Shown here one piece after another: positions 11,001 to 20,477 of a stretch of DNA of 64,000 nucleotides (position 1 is its first letter; each line of letters starts with the position of its first letter). Below the pieces are notes generated by a model. The model was not told the origin of the DNA. It ran no database searches and saw only the letters and a program-made list of their open reading frames with translations. The DNA comes from Macrostomum hystrix (Eukaryota > Platyhelminthes > Macrostomidae), in contig CATNEN010000028.1 of the NCBI GenBank assembly GCA_950097015.1, positions 496,001 through 560,000 of the forward strand. The letters are read 5' to 3'. Position numbers and translations under genes: made by a program.

Positions 11001-13132
11001 TTAAGCGTCATCTTCGTCGCTATCCGGCACAATGGGCGGCGCGGCAGCCGCCGAAGCGACGCCTTTGCGCTGCAGGTAGCGCTGCCTGGCGTCCGACACG
11101 GCGTCGGCATTGTTGCGTCGTCGGAGCTTCACAAGCAGGAGAGGATCTAGCACTGCGTCGCCGGCTTTAGACGACGATGTCGCCGCAGCCGCGTTGTCGG
11201 ACGATGTCGAACTAGACCTTGACCTTGACCTCGACCTACCACGACGTCGTCTCTGAGAATGCCGATCTTGATGACGATTTTTATATCGATCTCGACTGTC
11301 TTCGTTGATGGACTTCGATGAAGCTGACGATGGCTTGGCCAGCGGCTGAGGCTGAGCTGCTGCAGGAGCCGGCTCCTCCGGCTGACGCTTGCGACCGTGG
11401 TCGAGCAGATTGCGATAGAAGCCAGTCAGATCGTGCTGCTTCGCTGCGTCTTGCCTGAAAGATTAATATTGTTTTAAAATAATAGGTTGTGTTTGGTAAT
11501 GCTTGATTCTCATCCTTACTCCAAATGGCTTTGAATTTATCTTTCTGCTAATACGAGCTAAAACAAAAAACATGCAACTAAAACAAAAGCTCCAACACAT
11601 CTGCCAAATCATAATCTTTCCATTTTATAAAACCTGCCTAAACCATTAAGTCCCATTAAAAAATCAACTTGCAAAATGTTGAAAAATTGAATCTCTATTC
11701 TAAGAAATAATTCAAGCTTTCTTTTCTTTAGAAGATGGCAAATCTCCATACAACTTTCCTTCCGTAGAAATGTGAGATTTTAAAAATGTCTATCCACCAA
11801 GTTGCCCCACCCCAAATCTTTCTATCAACCCAGTTGCCCTACCCCAAATCTTTCTATCCACCCAGTTGCCCTACCCCAAATCTTTCTATCCACCCAGTTG
11901 CCCCACCCCAAATCTTTCTATCCACCAAGTTGCCCCACCCCAAATCTTTCTATCCACCAAGTTGCCCCACCCCAAATATTTCTATCAACACAGTTGCCCT
12001 ACCCCAAATCTTTCTATCCACCCAGTTGCCCTACCCCAAATCTTTCTATCCACCAAGTTGCCCTACCCCTAATCTTTCTGTCCACCCAGTTGCCCCACCC
12101 CAAATATTTCTGTCCACCCAGTTGCCCCACCCCAAATATTTCTGTCCACCCAGTTGCCCTACCCCAAATCTTTCTATCCACCCAGTTGCCCTACCCCAAA
12201 TCTTTCTGTCCACCCAGTTGCCCTACCCCTAATCTTTCTGTCCACCCAGTTGCCCCACCCCAAATATTTCTGTCCACCCAGTTGCCCTACCCCAAATCTT
12301 TCTATCCACCCAGTTGCCCTACCCCAAATCTTTCTGTCCACCCAGTTGCCCTACCCCTAATCTTTCTGTCCACCCAGTTGCCCCACCCCAAATATTTCTG
12401 TCCACCCAGTTGCCCCACCCCAAATCTTTTCATCCACCCAGTTGCCCCACCCCAAATATTTCTGTCCACCCAGTTGCCCCACCCCAAATCTATCTGTCCA
12501 CTTAGATTGTTTGTTTCTTTAAAACATCCCAACCGAGAAAGATTCAATTACCTAGCATCCTTGGCCTCCTGCAGTTTGTGCTGCCGTTCAAGCTCGGTGA
12601 ATTCCGCTAGCTTCTTCTTATAAGCCGAAGTGACAAAGGCCTCTTTATCGGCGTAGAGCTCGCCTTCGGCTTCGCGTTCCGCTTGAACCTTTCGCTCCCT
12701 CTGGTATTCACGCTCCATTTGGCGTTCGCCGGCCGACCGCATCAGGCCGCCGATGTACTTCGGTGCCCGATCGCTCACAGTCTTGACGGCGCCAGTGTCG
12801 CGCGGTCGCCGCTCTGTTATCTGATCATAGATTGAGTCGTATTCGAATATACTCGGATCTTCGGCCAGGCATTTGTCGATGTCGACCCGGGTGGAGCTCT
12901 TCAATCGGCTGTGGCCGGCCGCCTCCAGGGCAGCCCGGCGGGGGTCGAATTTCTTGGCGAATTTCGCATCGAATTTGGCCTCAGCCTCCCCATCGGAATC
13001 GCTCTCGTCGAATATCGACGGTCGGGCTAGTTGCTGCGTTTGCTTCTGCTGCTGCTGTTGCAATTTTTTTGCCCTTTCTTCGCCGGGAATAATCAAGCCG
13101 TAGGATTTGTTTTTGTCGCCAGTTCGTGACAT
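11001..13132 (-). CDS. NSRP1: NSRP1-like nuclear speckle splicing regulatory protein (2 exons, 344 aa)
   Basis: Family members are nuclear-speckle proteins that influence alternative splice-site choice. Exons: 13132-12552 and 11454-11001 (stop TAA 11003-11001), joined in phase 2 through GCTAG|GTAATT and TTTCAG|GC. Diagnostic blocks in order: YGLIIPGEE near the start, DPSIFEYDSIYDQI (about 120), APKYIGGLMRSA, DKEAFVTSAYKKKLAEF (about 165-182), DLTGFYRNLL at the start of exon 2, an RS-like stretch (RRRRGRSRSRSRSSS), and the C-terminal SDARQRYLQRKG followed by an acidic tail. At 344 aa it is shorter than human NSRP1 (about 558 aa), mainly through a reduced RS/charged region. A TTTGCAG acceptor lies 9 nt before the ATG. 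The single intron is dominated by a 32-bp minisatellite. Gaps to TRMT10C (413 bp upstream) and USP48 (695 bp downstream) are short. Confidence 0.9.
11795..12510. repeat. 32-bp tandem repeat filling the NSRP1 intron, about 22 copies
   Basis: Units with core accccaaatctttctatcca (32 bp). Common variants are aaatattt, cctaatctt and ccaccaagtt. Since 32 is not divisible by 3, long translations in each frame simply cycle through all three frames and are not genes. Confidence 0.95.
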
Positions 13133-13221
13133 TGCTTAAGACTGCAAATGTTTGACATTTGCCTTTTTTAACTGGTATAAAATATATAAATGTTTTAAGT
13201 CAACGAAGGCATGCACTCACA

Positions 13222-13335
13222 CAGATACTTATATGTACATCTACCCTGACTCTGAGCCATGGTACGCTCTCATTGTGCCTATATCAACTGCACGACAAGC
13301 ACCCAAGCCTTGTCTCCACTGAGACCCTGGGGGTA
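13222..13335 (-). mobile_element. Diverged family A SINE fragment
   Basis: Plus-strand matches to the reversed body: gtacatctaccctgact, then actgcacgacaagcacccaa and gccttgtctcc. It lies in the 413-bp gap between TRMT10C and NSRP1. Head and tail are not recognisable. Confidence 0.6.
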
Positions 13336-13545
13336 TAACTGGCTAGTCGTATATACTAAAAATGCTATTGCTTATTTAATTGCTTGCTTGCGACTAGGAT
13401 ATAAAGTCACGAGATGAACGAAAACACACTTTTAACCAGGTAAAAATTCGCAAATGAATGCAAAAAATGCTGATAAAATATATTTAAATGTCGAATTTTT
13501 TACAAACTTGCACAAACATAACAATAGAAATAAATGCTTGATTCT

Positions 13546-15676
13546 TCAATCATCAGCCAGTAGATCTCGCACAGACTCCAATCGCATTCCGTACAACGAT
13601 CGAAACGCCATTCCAGGCACCGGACCGTCGGGATCGTCGCCGGCTTCGCTGTCCAGGAAGCGTTCCGGCAGTTCGCGAGCAGCCACTGGCCAAGCGCCGC
13701 CTGTGTCTGCCAGCCTAATTTAAATGCACGAAATAAGACAAAACTGACCACATTACTATTAGTAGGGTAATGAGAAATGCACCATTTCTACAGAAATAGT
13801 TCTTAAACACCCCACCTTAATAGTAGACGCATCAGCGGACCAATTGGCAAGTCTGGCAGGCCAGTGACCAAGCCGCGAGCGCCGCTGCGACAGCGTTCAA
13901 CCAATGGCAGTCTAGCGTGCCGCAGGCCCAGTTGTTCAGCCCTGGCAGCCGACAAACGATTGGTTACATCGCCAGACGAACTGACACCTATGATCAAGGC
14001 TAGAGGCGGCGTTGGCGATTTTCTAGCCGAGCTAGATGAAGAAGGCGAGAGTGAGACAGGTCGGAACAGGCGTTCAGCTGAGGGGGCCTCGACGCGCGAG
14101 AAAGCGGACAGGTATAACAGACGATCGCGGCCGTACCTTAAAATGATTAAGAACAGCAGTGGACAGTGACAGCGAGTAGTCGGGGTCTCGATATACCGCA
14201 AAATACTTTGTCTTCCTATCTTACTGCCAGACCGCCATAAAAATTTTAAGTACAAAGTAACAAAGCACTAACTCCTGGAAGACTCTCTCCTGGCTCGTTG
14301 TACATAATATTCTCGTGTAGACCTTGTGATTAATTGGCTAATTTCCGAAAATAGGCCACCTGTATACATCGGGAAATATCAAATCTAGAGTGGCAGTCTA
14401 TCTAGACTGCATTGAGCAAACGGTTAATGTACACAGGCACACGCAAGCAAACAGGGTGAATATCTACTCGCATCTACCACTTATCTGTCTACCTACAATA
14501 CAATATCTAGTATTGGTCTACTAAATTGGTTTAAATTTTACGAAAAGCCCCCCCAAGCCTTCTCTCCGCGTCTGTGCCCCATATTAATGTCGCTACAACG
14601 CAGATTCGAACTCGCGAACTTCTATGAAAAAAAGTCGAATTCTCACCTACCAATAGCCGATTGCAAGCTATCCACAGTGTCCAATGGCAGTTCTAGGAAG
14701 CTCAAACCGTTAGTTTCGCAACGGAAATAATAATGAAATGCACAGTTTGGTCGAAGACCGCAAACTACCAGATGAAACGGTCTATCAGATGCGTAATTAG
14801 CCTGCAGGCAGAGCAGCACCTGGCGAGCCAGATTGCGCCACTCCAGGTGCCCATTGGCGTAGCCGGAGAAATCTAATATCAGCGGCTGTTTGTCAGCGCT
14901 AGACAAGCCGGACTCCACAGCCAAGCTGGCCAGGCTGCGAGCCAGTTGAGCCGATTGGCCCGGCTGTCTGGCCAGCCAATCGTCCTGCGACTGATGCAGC
15001 TGCATTCTGTGCATATTGTAGTAGGCAATAAGGCGATCGGCCTGTAATCAATAGGATAGGGCATTGCGGTTGCAAGGTGGAAATGGAATTCTACAATTCA
15101 TTAAATAACCAAAGCTCTGGTGGTAGATCTATTCTGTATGGTGAAAATATAAACTACAAAATACGACTTCGAGCCGCGGAGAGAACTCTTAGGGACTTGC
15201 CGTGCATTTCACGCCCTTCACGACGAGAAAGTCAGGGCAGATGAACACCCCGTGTGAGTTTCTGCTCAATTGGTTCCATTTTTCAAACTAACCGGATCTC
15301 GATGCCGCGCCAGATGCAACAGCTCCTCGATCTTCAATGGACCAGGCGGCAGGCAGACAGCAAATGGTGTTGAACTGAGCAGTAATACCTCAGCCTGGAG
15401 GCCGGCAACATCGTTGGGTGATAGGAGTCGATCGAGTAGGGCCTCAGCAGGCACTGAGTCGTCTAGTAGGTTGGTAAGGCCGTCACATGTTGGGAGAGGG
15501 TGCATGCAATCCAGCAGATCCTCTAGGCGGCATTCAACCAGACTGCCAAGTGCCCAGTTGCGCAAGCGATCAACACTGCGCAATGCCGAGTGCTGAGGCC
15601 GCGACTGCGACTGTTTAGCTACAGCAGCAACAGCGCTGCTCAAACTGCTGCAGCAGCGCTGAATGCACCGAAATGA
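13546..15676 (-). CDS. TRMT10C: TRMT10C/MRPP1-like mitochondrial tRNA methyltransferase (4 exons, start codon not found)
   Basis: SPOUT-fold tRNA m1R9 methyltransferase family; the mitochondrial member is also a subunit of protein-only RNase P. Exons: 15676-15293, 15041-14647, 14136-13816, 13714-13546 (stop TGA 13548-13546), all GT-AG and in phase, 422 codons. The N-terminus (SFRCIQRCCSSLSSAV, then Arg/Ser-rich with few acids) resembles a mitochondrial presequence. Family blocks: KQPLILDFSG (about 179-188), PFHLVVCGLRPNCAFHYYF, DRLLYLSAFS (about 264-273), LALIIGVSSSGD (about 305-316, with the expected acidic residue), LGLRHARLPLVER, then PIGPLMRLLLRLADTGGAW. An Ala/Ser/Pro linker interrupts the SPOUT core. 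The first exon starts right at a strong acceptor (AACTTCTCTGCAG) and contains no in-frame ATG near its start, so an upstream exon or a spliced leader must supply it. Assigned by conserved order of motifs; a cytosolic TRMT10 paralogue is less likely given the presequence. Confidence 0.78.
14525..14625 (-). mobile_element. Family A SINE fragment in TRMT10C intron 2
   Basis: The reversed body is visible (caagccttctctccgcg; ttcgaactcgcgaac at the box B position). The head is degraded. It begins about 20 bp from the exon 2 donor at 14647. Confidence 0.6.
15160..15265 (+). mobile_element. Family A SINE fragment in TRMT10C intron 1
   Basis: Contains gagccgcggagagaactct, cttgccgtgcatttcacgcc, cgacgagaaagtcagggcag and the cccgtgtgagt end. 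The tRNA-like head is missing. It lies antisense to TRMT10C, about 30 bp before the exon 1 donor at 15293. Confidence 0.6.
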
Positions 15677-15678
15677 CT

Positions 15679-16823
15679 GCAGAGAAGTTAAGTTTATTAT
15701 ACAGTTTATCTGCTGGTTCTCTTAATCCCTGACACCCCTACTATTTCAAGCAATTTTATTTTCTAAAGTTTTCTTTTTTGTGTGAACTGTACAAATTCAT
15801 ACTGCAAAATAAACAGAAAACTATTAAAACCTGTCATACATTCCTATTACATTAGTTTTAAGGTTAACACAAACATGTAACCTTAATTAATAATTAATAA
15901 GGTATCAGTACAAAAATGTTAAATGCTAAATTTTAAAAAATATTTAACAGCTCAATTAGAAGTCTAACATATTTATAAAAAGCACTTGTATTTAATTACT
16001 ACAAGAATGAACAGTTTTCTATATTCTATCAGTTAGTTAGAACAGAACTCTTAAATTATAAAAACATGAGGGCATGTGAGGGAAAAAGAAAAGTATATGA
16101 AAACATAAAGGCATCAGAAAAATAGTCCATATAAAACATACACCCTGCCGACCCGGCTGAACCGGCCGGGTGAAACGAGGGCCAACAAGGTAAGTCGCAA
16201 AAACCAATTGACCAAGCACAAAGAAATCAAAGGGGGGACCAAGGGACAAAAAAGGAAGGCGTGAAGAAAAGAAAAAGGGGAGAGAAAAGGAGAGCAAATG
16301 AGAGCAAACTAAGTCGTAAATAGAGCAATGAAATAAACTAAGTCGAAAATGAGAGCAAACTAAGTTGCATGGCCGGCTAAGATTTGGGAGGTTGCGCATG
16401 TATGATATAAAAGATAAGGAAATAAAGTCCATGGCCATACATAATATATATTAGTAAATATATTTGTAGCAAGAAGCTAAATAATTTTTTTGAAAACTGT
16501 TTACACTTAACTTTTGAGACAATCAAGAGATAAAAAAAATTCCCATATAAGAAAACTGGCAATACAAAAAATTCACATTGTCTTATATACCCAACTAGCT
16601 TTTTTTGCCCGTTGTTTTTGGGGCAGAAATTTAAAGCAAAGCAGTAAGCAATTCACGTCTCTGTATTAACTTTATAGTGAAGGTCACCATTTATTTATTT
16701 ACTGCATTAATGAAAAGTGAAGAGTTTGTTTAAGGGCGTTTTAAGTAAAAAATAAGTGAAAAGTTTGTCCAAACAGCCCCCTCTTGATTACTTCTTTAGA
16801 AACATGTCTCTTAGCCACTCCTC
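15679..16823. other. AT-rich region upstream of TRMT10C
   Basis: Mostly AT-rich with no recognisable exon. A purine-rich patch (about 16080-16370) holds a few short direct repeats of gagcaaactaagtcg. A promoter or a small upstream exon of TRMT10C could lie here, but I see no clear one. Confidence 0.5.
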
Positions 16824-16831
16824 TATACAGT

Positions 16832-17104
16832 CAGTGGCAGATCCAGGAATTTTGTTTTGGGGCGGTCTGTCAGGGGAGCGCCATGAGAATCACAGAGGGG
16901 GTGCCAGCGGCCGAAAAAGGGCGCCAGGAGCCAAGAAAGGGCGCCAGCGGCTGAAAAACGGGAGCCAGCGGCTGAAAAAGGGGCGCCAGCGGCCGAAAAG
17001 GGGCGCCAGTGCTGCGACTGGCGCCCCTGGTGGGGGCATCTTATTCCCATGATTAAAATTTAGGGGGGCAACTGCCCCCCCTTCCCCCCCTAAATCTGCC
17101 TCTG
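16832..17104. mobile_element. hAT-type non-autonomous transposon (MITE) with 8-bp TSD
   Basis: Terminal inverted repeats: cagtggcagatccagg at the left end and the inverse of cagaggcagatttagg at the right. An exact 8-bp direct repeat tatacagt flanks it at 16824-16831 and 17105-17112, the TSD length typical of hAT elements. The interior is GC-rich with five to six copies of a roughly 20-bp motif, ggcgccagcggccgaaaa, ending in an inverted gggcgccagt/actggcgccc pair. No transposase is encoded. Confidence 0.88.
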
Positions 17105-17256
17105 TATACAGTATGCATGTGCACGCGTATACATAAGGAAAATAGCCATGGCATAACAATAACAATGTCAAAGAAACAAAATTAAACTGTTTCAGAGTTC
17201 AGAGTTAGACAGGTCAAGGTCAATTCGTGACTACTTTTCTATTAATTGCTTGCGAG

Positions 17257-19925
17257 TCACCTCAAGGCCTGGGGATACACCACATTCTTCGTTCTTCCCC
17301 TTGGTGCGAAAATGAATAGGCCAGCTGGATTTCCAACACGGGAGCAGGCGACATAAAGCTGCCCATGCGAGAAGCAAGGAGTCTCCAGGTTGATGCCAGC
17401 CACCTTCAGCGACTGTCCCTGAGCCTTGTTAATAGTCATCGCAAAGCACACTCTCACAGGGAACTGCAGTCGCTTGAACTGAAATGGCAGGTCCGTGGGG
17501 ATAATTGGAATCCGGGGAACGAACACAGACTCTCCTCTGCCAGATCCAGTCATTATCGTGGCCTCAATCACGTATGGGAAGAGCCGCCTGACTATCAGTC
17601 TGGTGCCGTTACACAGCCTTGGCGCATTCAGGTTGCGGAGGAGCATAATTGGTGCCCCAACTTTCAGCTGCAAGTTGTGCGATGGAGTTCCAGGAGGATC
17701 TAGAGAGTTCAGAAACTCAACAGGATACTCCACAGCGGTGTCATCAGTCAACGTTGTATCAATTGACTTGTAGGTGAAAACTGCACCTGGCAACTCCTGA
17801 AGCAGTTGGTAGTTAATTTCGTTGGCGGCATCATTTCTAGGACACAGAATTGCCCTCTCTGACAGCCAGTCAACGTCAGCATATCGAACCATCAGGTTCG
17901 GGTAAACTTTTGCCTTGAGCTCCTGCACTGACTGCACAATGGTTCCGATTGTAGCGATCGATGACTGCCCATCCTCGGTGCTAATCTCCAGCAGACCATT
18001 GCCGATTCGCAATAGATTGGCAGAGAACTCATGAGCTGTTTCGTCTCCTTGAATTGTAGCTCTCATGTTTGTTCGTACAGGTGCAACTTCACAACCGATG
18101 GCCACAGGTGAGATTATTTTAGGCAAGCATTAATCTCATCAGCAGGAGTGCCACGCGGAATCACAGGCAGCGTCTGTCTAAAGTCTCCAGACAGCAACAG
18201 AGTGACACCACCCATCAGTTGATTGCTGTTGCGCAGGTCTTTCAAAGTTAAGTTGAGTGCTTCAAATGCCAGTTTGTGGGACATGGTACACTCATCCCAG
18301 ACGATGAGCTTGCAAGCCTGAAGCACTCTGGCAGTGCCTGTGTTTTTCTTGATGTTGCACAGCGGATTCTCCGCTCGAGACAGATCAAGCGGCAACTTCA
18401 GTGCTGAGTGGGCAGTGCGACCGCCTGGCAGCAAGGTGGCTGCAATTCCAGAGGAAGCTACAGCAATGGCAACGTCGCCTCGTTGCCTGACCTTTGCCAG
18501 AAGGAGGTTGATTAGAAATGTTTTTCCTGTGCCACCTGGAGCATCAAGAAAAACCATGCCACCAACGTTGTTGTTGACTCTGCGCAATAGCTCGCGGTAC
18601 GCCTCTAGCTGCTCAGGCATGAGTCGGGGCTCATTCTCCTCTATGAACTGTACCAGCTGCTCCTGGTCATAGCCTCTTTCTCGCAGCATCTCCCTGCACA
18701 GGTTGTCCTGTTGTCCTGTCCTGTTTGCTTTTGGGAGTCCAAAACAATCTAGATAGCGATCGGTCAACTCCAGCACCTTGTCCTCAATGCGCAGCAGGGC
18801 CTCGTTAAACACTGCTTCTGTGAATGGCAACTCTGGCTCCTGAGCCACGAATCGCGCCCGGAAGAGAATGTCTTCGGCCATGGGTTCTTTGAATGTTTCC
18901 CAAAGCTGAAGTGGATCAGAGAGACCACAGGTGGCAACCATGATGGCAAAGAGATCTCGCAGGTGACTTGGTGAGCGCACCGTTGCCGCTTCCTCCAATG
19001 TCGCTCTCCATTGAGCATCATCTTCCAGCAGTCCCAGTCGCTTACATGCTTCATAAAAAGTTGGGCAGGTATGGCCTTCCACCGTTCTAATGTGTCTAAA
19101 TGACGTCGGACCAATCACGGTGTGTAGCAATATACGCAGGTAGTAGCATTCACGGTGGTTTGGGTGCACCGTGTACACTCTGGCTAATGCATCAGTCTGT
19201 CGTATTTCAGGATGGCCCGGAACTGCAGCGCCTTGAACCCGCCGCTTCCATCCTTTTGAAGAGGCGTTCCATGTGTAATAGGCAGGCACCTGGTGGTACA
19301 GCAAAGTCCTGGCAAAGGGGTCTTCAGCGCACAACTTGAAGAAAGCAGTAAGAGTAGTGTCCTGTGGCCTTTGAGCACGCTGCTGGATGTTCTCCTCCGT
19401 AAAGTATACTCTCTGACCGTTTTCCAGGTGCACACTGAGGTGCATGACAGTTGGGTGGCGTTCATGAATAGAGAATCCGAAGATTCGCCACATTGCCTCG
19501 TTGGAGCTGATATACCTTCCGCTCTTGAAGCGATTGACTTCGTCAAATTCGTTTACTATGCCTCCAGGTCCCTCAATGTTGAACACTGCTTGGTCGCTAC
19601 CCTTGTTCACGTACTTGCAAATGTACTTGATTGATTTAACAGAGTTGCAGTACTCAACGTTGATGTGTGCATTGAACACCTTGGACAGTAGCGGGCAGTA
19701 GGGAACGACCCATCTGTTGTCCAGATCGATCTCTTCATTCCCATGGCTGCGTAGAATAATGCGAGTGGTAAAGCCGCCATCCTCACGTGATCTCCGTCGA
19801 TACAGCGGATAACCGTCTTGTATTTTAGCAAAGCACTGTACGCCAGCCTCTCTCTTTCTTCTATCCCAGGCTGGCTGGAGAGAAATATCGACCGGAGAGC
19901 CCTGCGCACTGGGACGCCACCGCAC
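17257..19925 (-). pseudogene. Helitron Rep/helicase pseudogene
   Basis: This is the C-terminal part of a RepHel protein, which would carry out rolling-circle transposition. Rep remnant: DGYPLYRRR, DLDNRWVVPY and the tyrosine motif KYICKYVNKG. PIF1-like helicase: motif I PGGTGKTFLINLLL, motif II VWDECTMSHK, motif III LLLSGDFRQTLPVI, and the C-terminal MTINKAQGQSLKVAGI and LYVACSRVGNP. The frame is broken by an in-frame TAA at 18116-18114, just after DEINACLK, followed by a one-base frameshift near 18075-18082; coding resumes in another frame down to 17257. The HUH motif is absent upstream, so it cannot be autonomous. Confidence 0.9.
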
Positions 19926-20477
19926 TCACCGCACTCAGTCTCAGTGCTGCTTGGGGGCCAGTAGACAGTAGGGGTTTGGGCTGTGTACATTCACGGCTTG
20001 AAATACAATGTACAGTCTGGGGCTTCGGCGCCCGGGGAAGGGAGGGGGTGGCTGTAATAAAATTTGGCCCGCAGAGTGGCGGAGGGGAGTTGGGGTGGCT
20101 GTCCTCGGAAAACAAAAAGTGACTCACTTTGAGATGATGCAGCTTTGCTCTGGATTGAGTAGAGATGTTCAAAATTGACAGCATTGTTGGAAAACATGTA
20201 AAGTGTAAGTGGATCAAATTTGGAGAAAATCTGACAAAGTGGGGCGACGATATGTCGAATTGAGTGATTTTTTGACGATTTTTGAGCAGTTTTTTGCACT
20301 TTTGAGCAGGAAGGAAATGATTTTTCGGGAATTTGAGTAGCCTATTGCACTCAACATAGGTGGTTTTAGGTATGTGCAAAGTTTGGTGCGATTTGGTTGA
20401 GCGGTTTTGGCGTCTATAAAGACAAAAGGTTGCACACACACACACACAGACAGAGTTTTCACTTTTATATATATCGA
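17257..20477 (-). mobile_element. Degenerate, internally deleted Helitron
   Basis: On the minus strand the element appears to start at a TC dinucleotide at 20477 (tcgatatatataaaagtg, preceded by host A). It then has the CTGTCTGTGTGTG and GCCAAAACCGCTCAACC leader that I associate with animal Helitron 5' ends. A non-coding leader runs to about 20000. The Rep N-terminus and its HUH motif are missing, and coding sequence resumes within Rep near 19870. The helicase reaches its stop at 17259-17257. I could not identify the 3' hairpin and CTRR terminus, so the lower boundary is that of the coding region. Confidence 0.8.

Noticed and set aside
11786-12623. Plus-strand Pro/Ser/Gln-rich frames across the NSRP1 intron
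   Set aside because: They are artefacts of the 32-bp repeat cycling through three frames. The region is an intron on the opposite strand.
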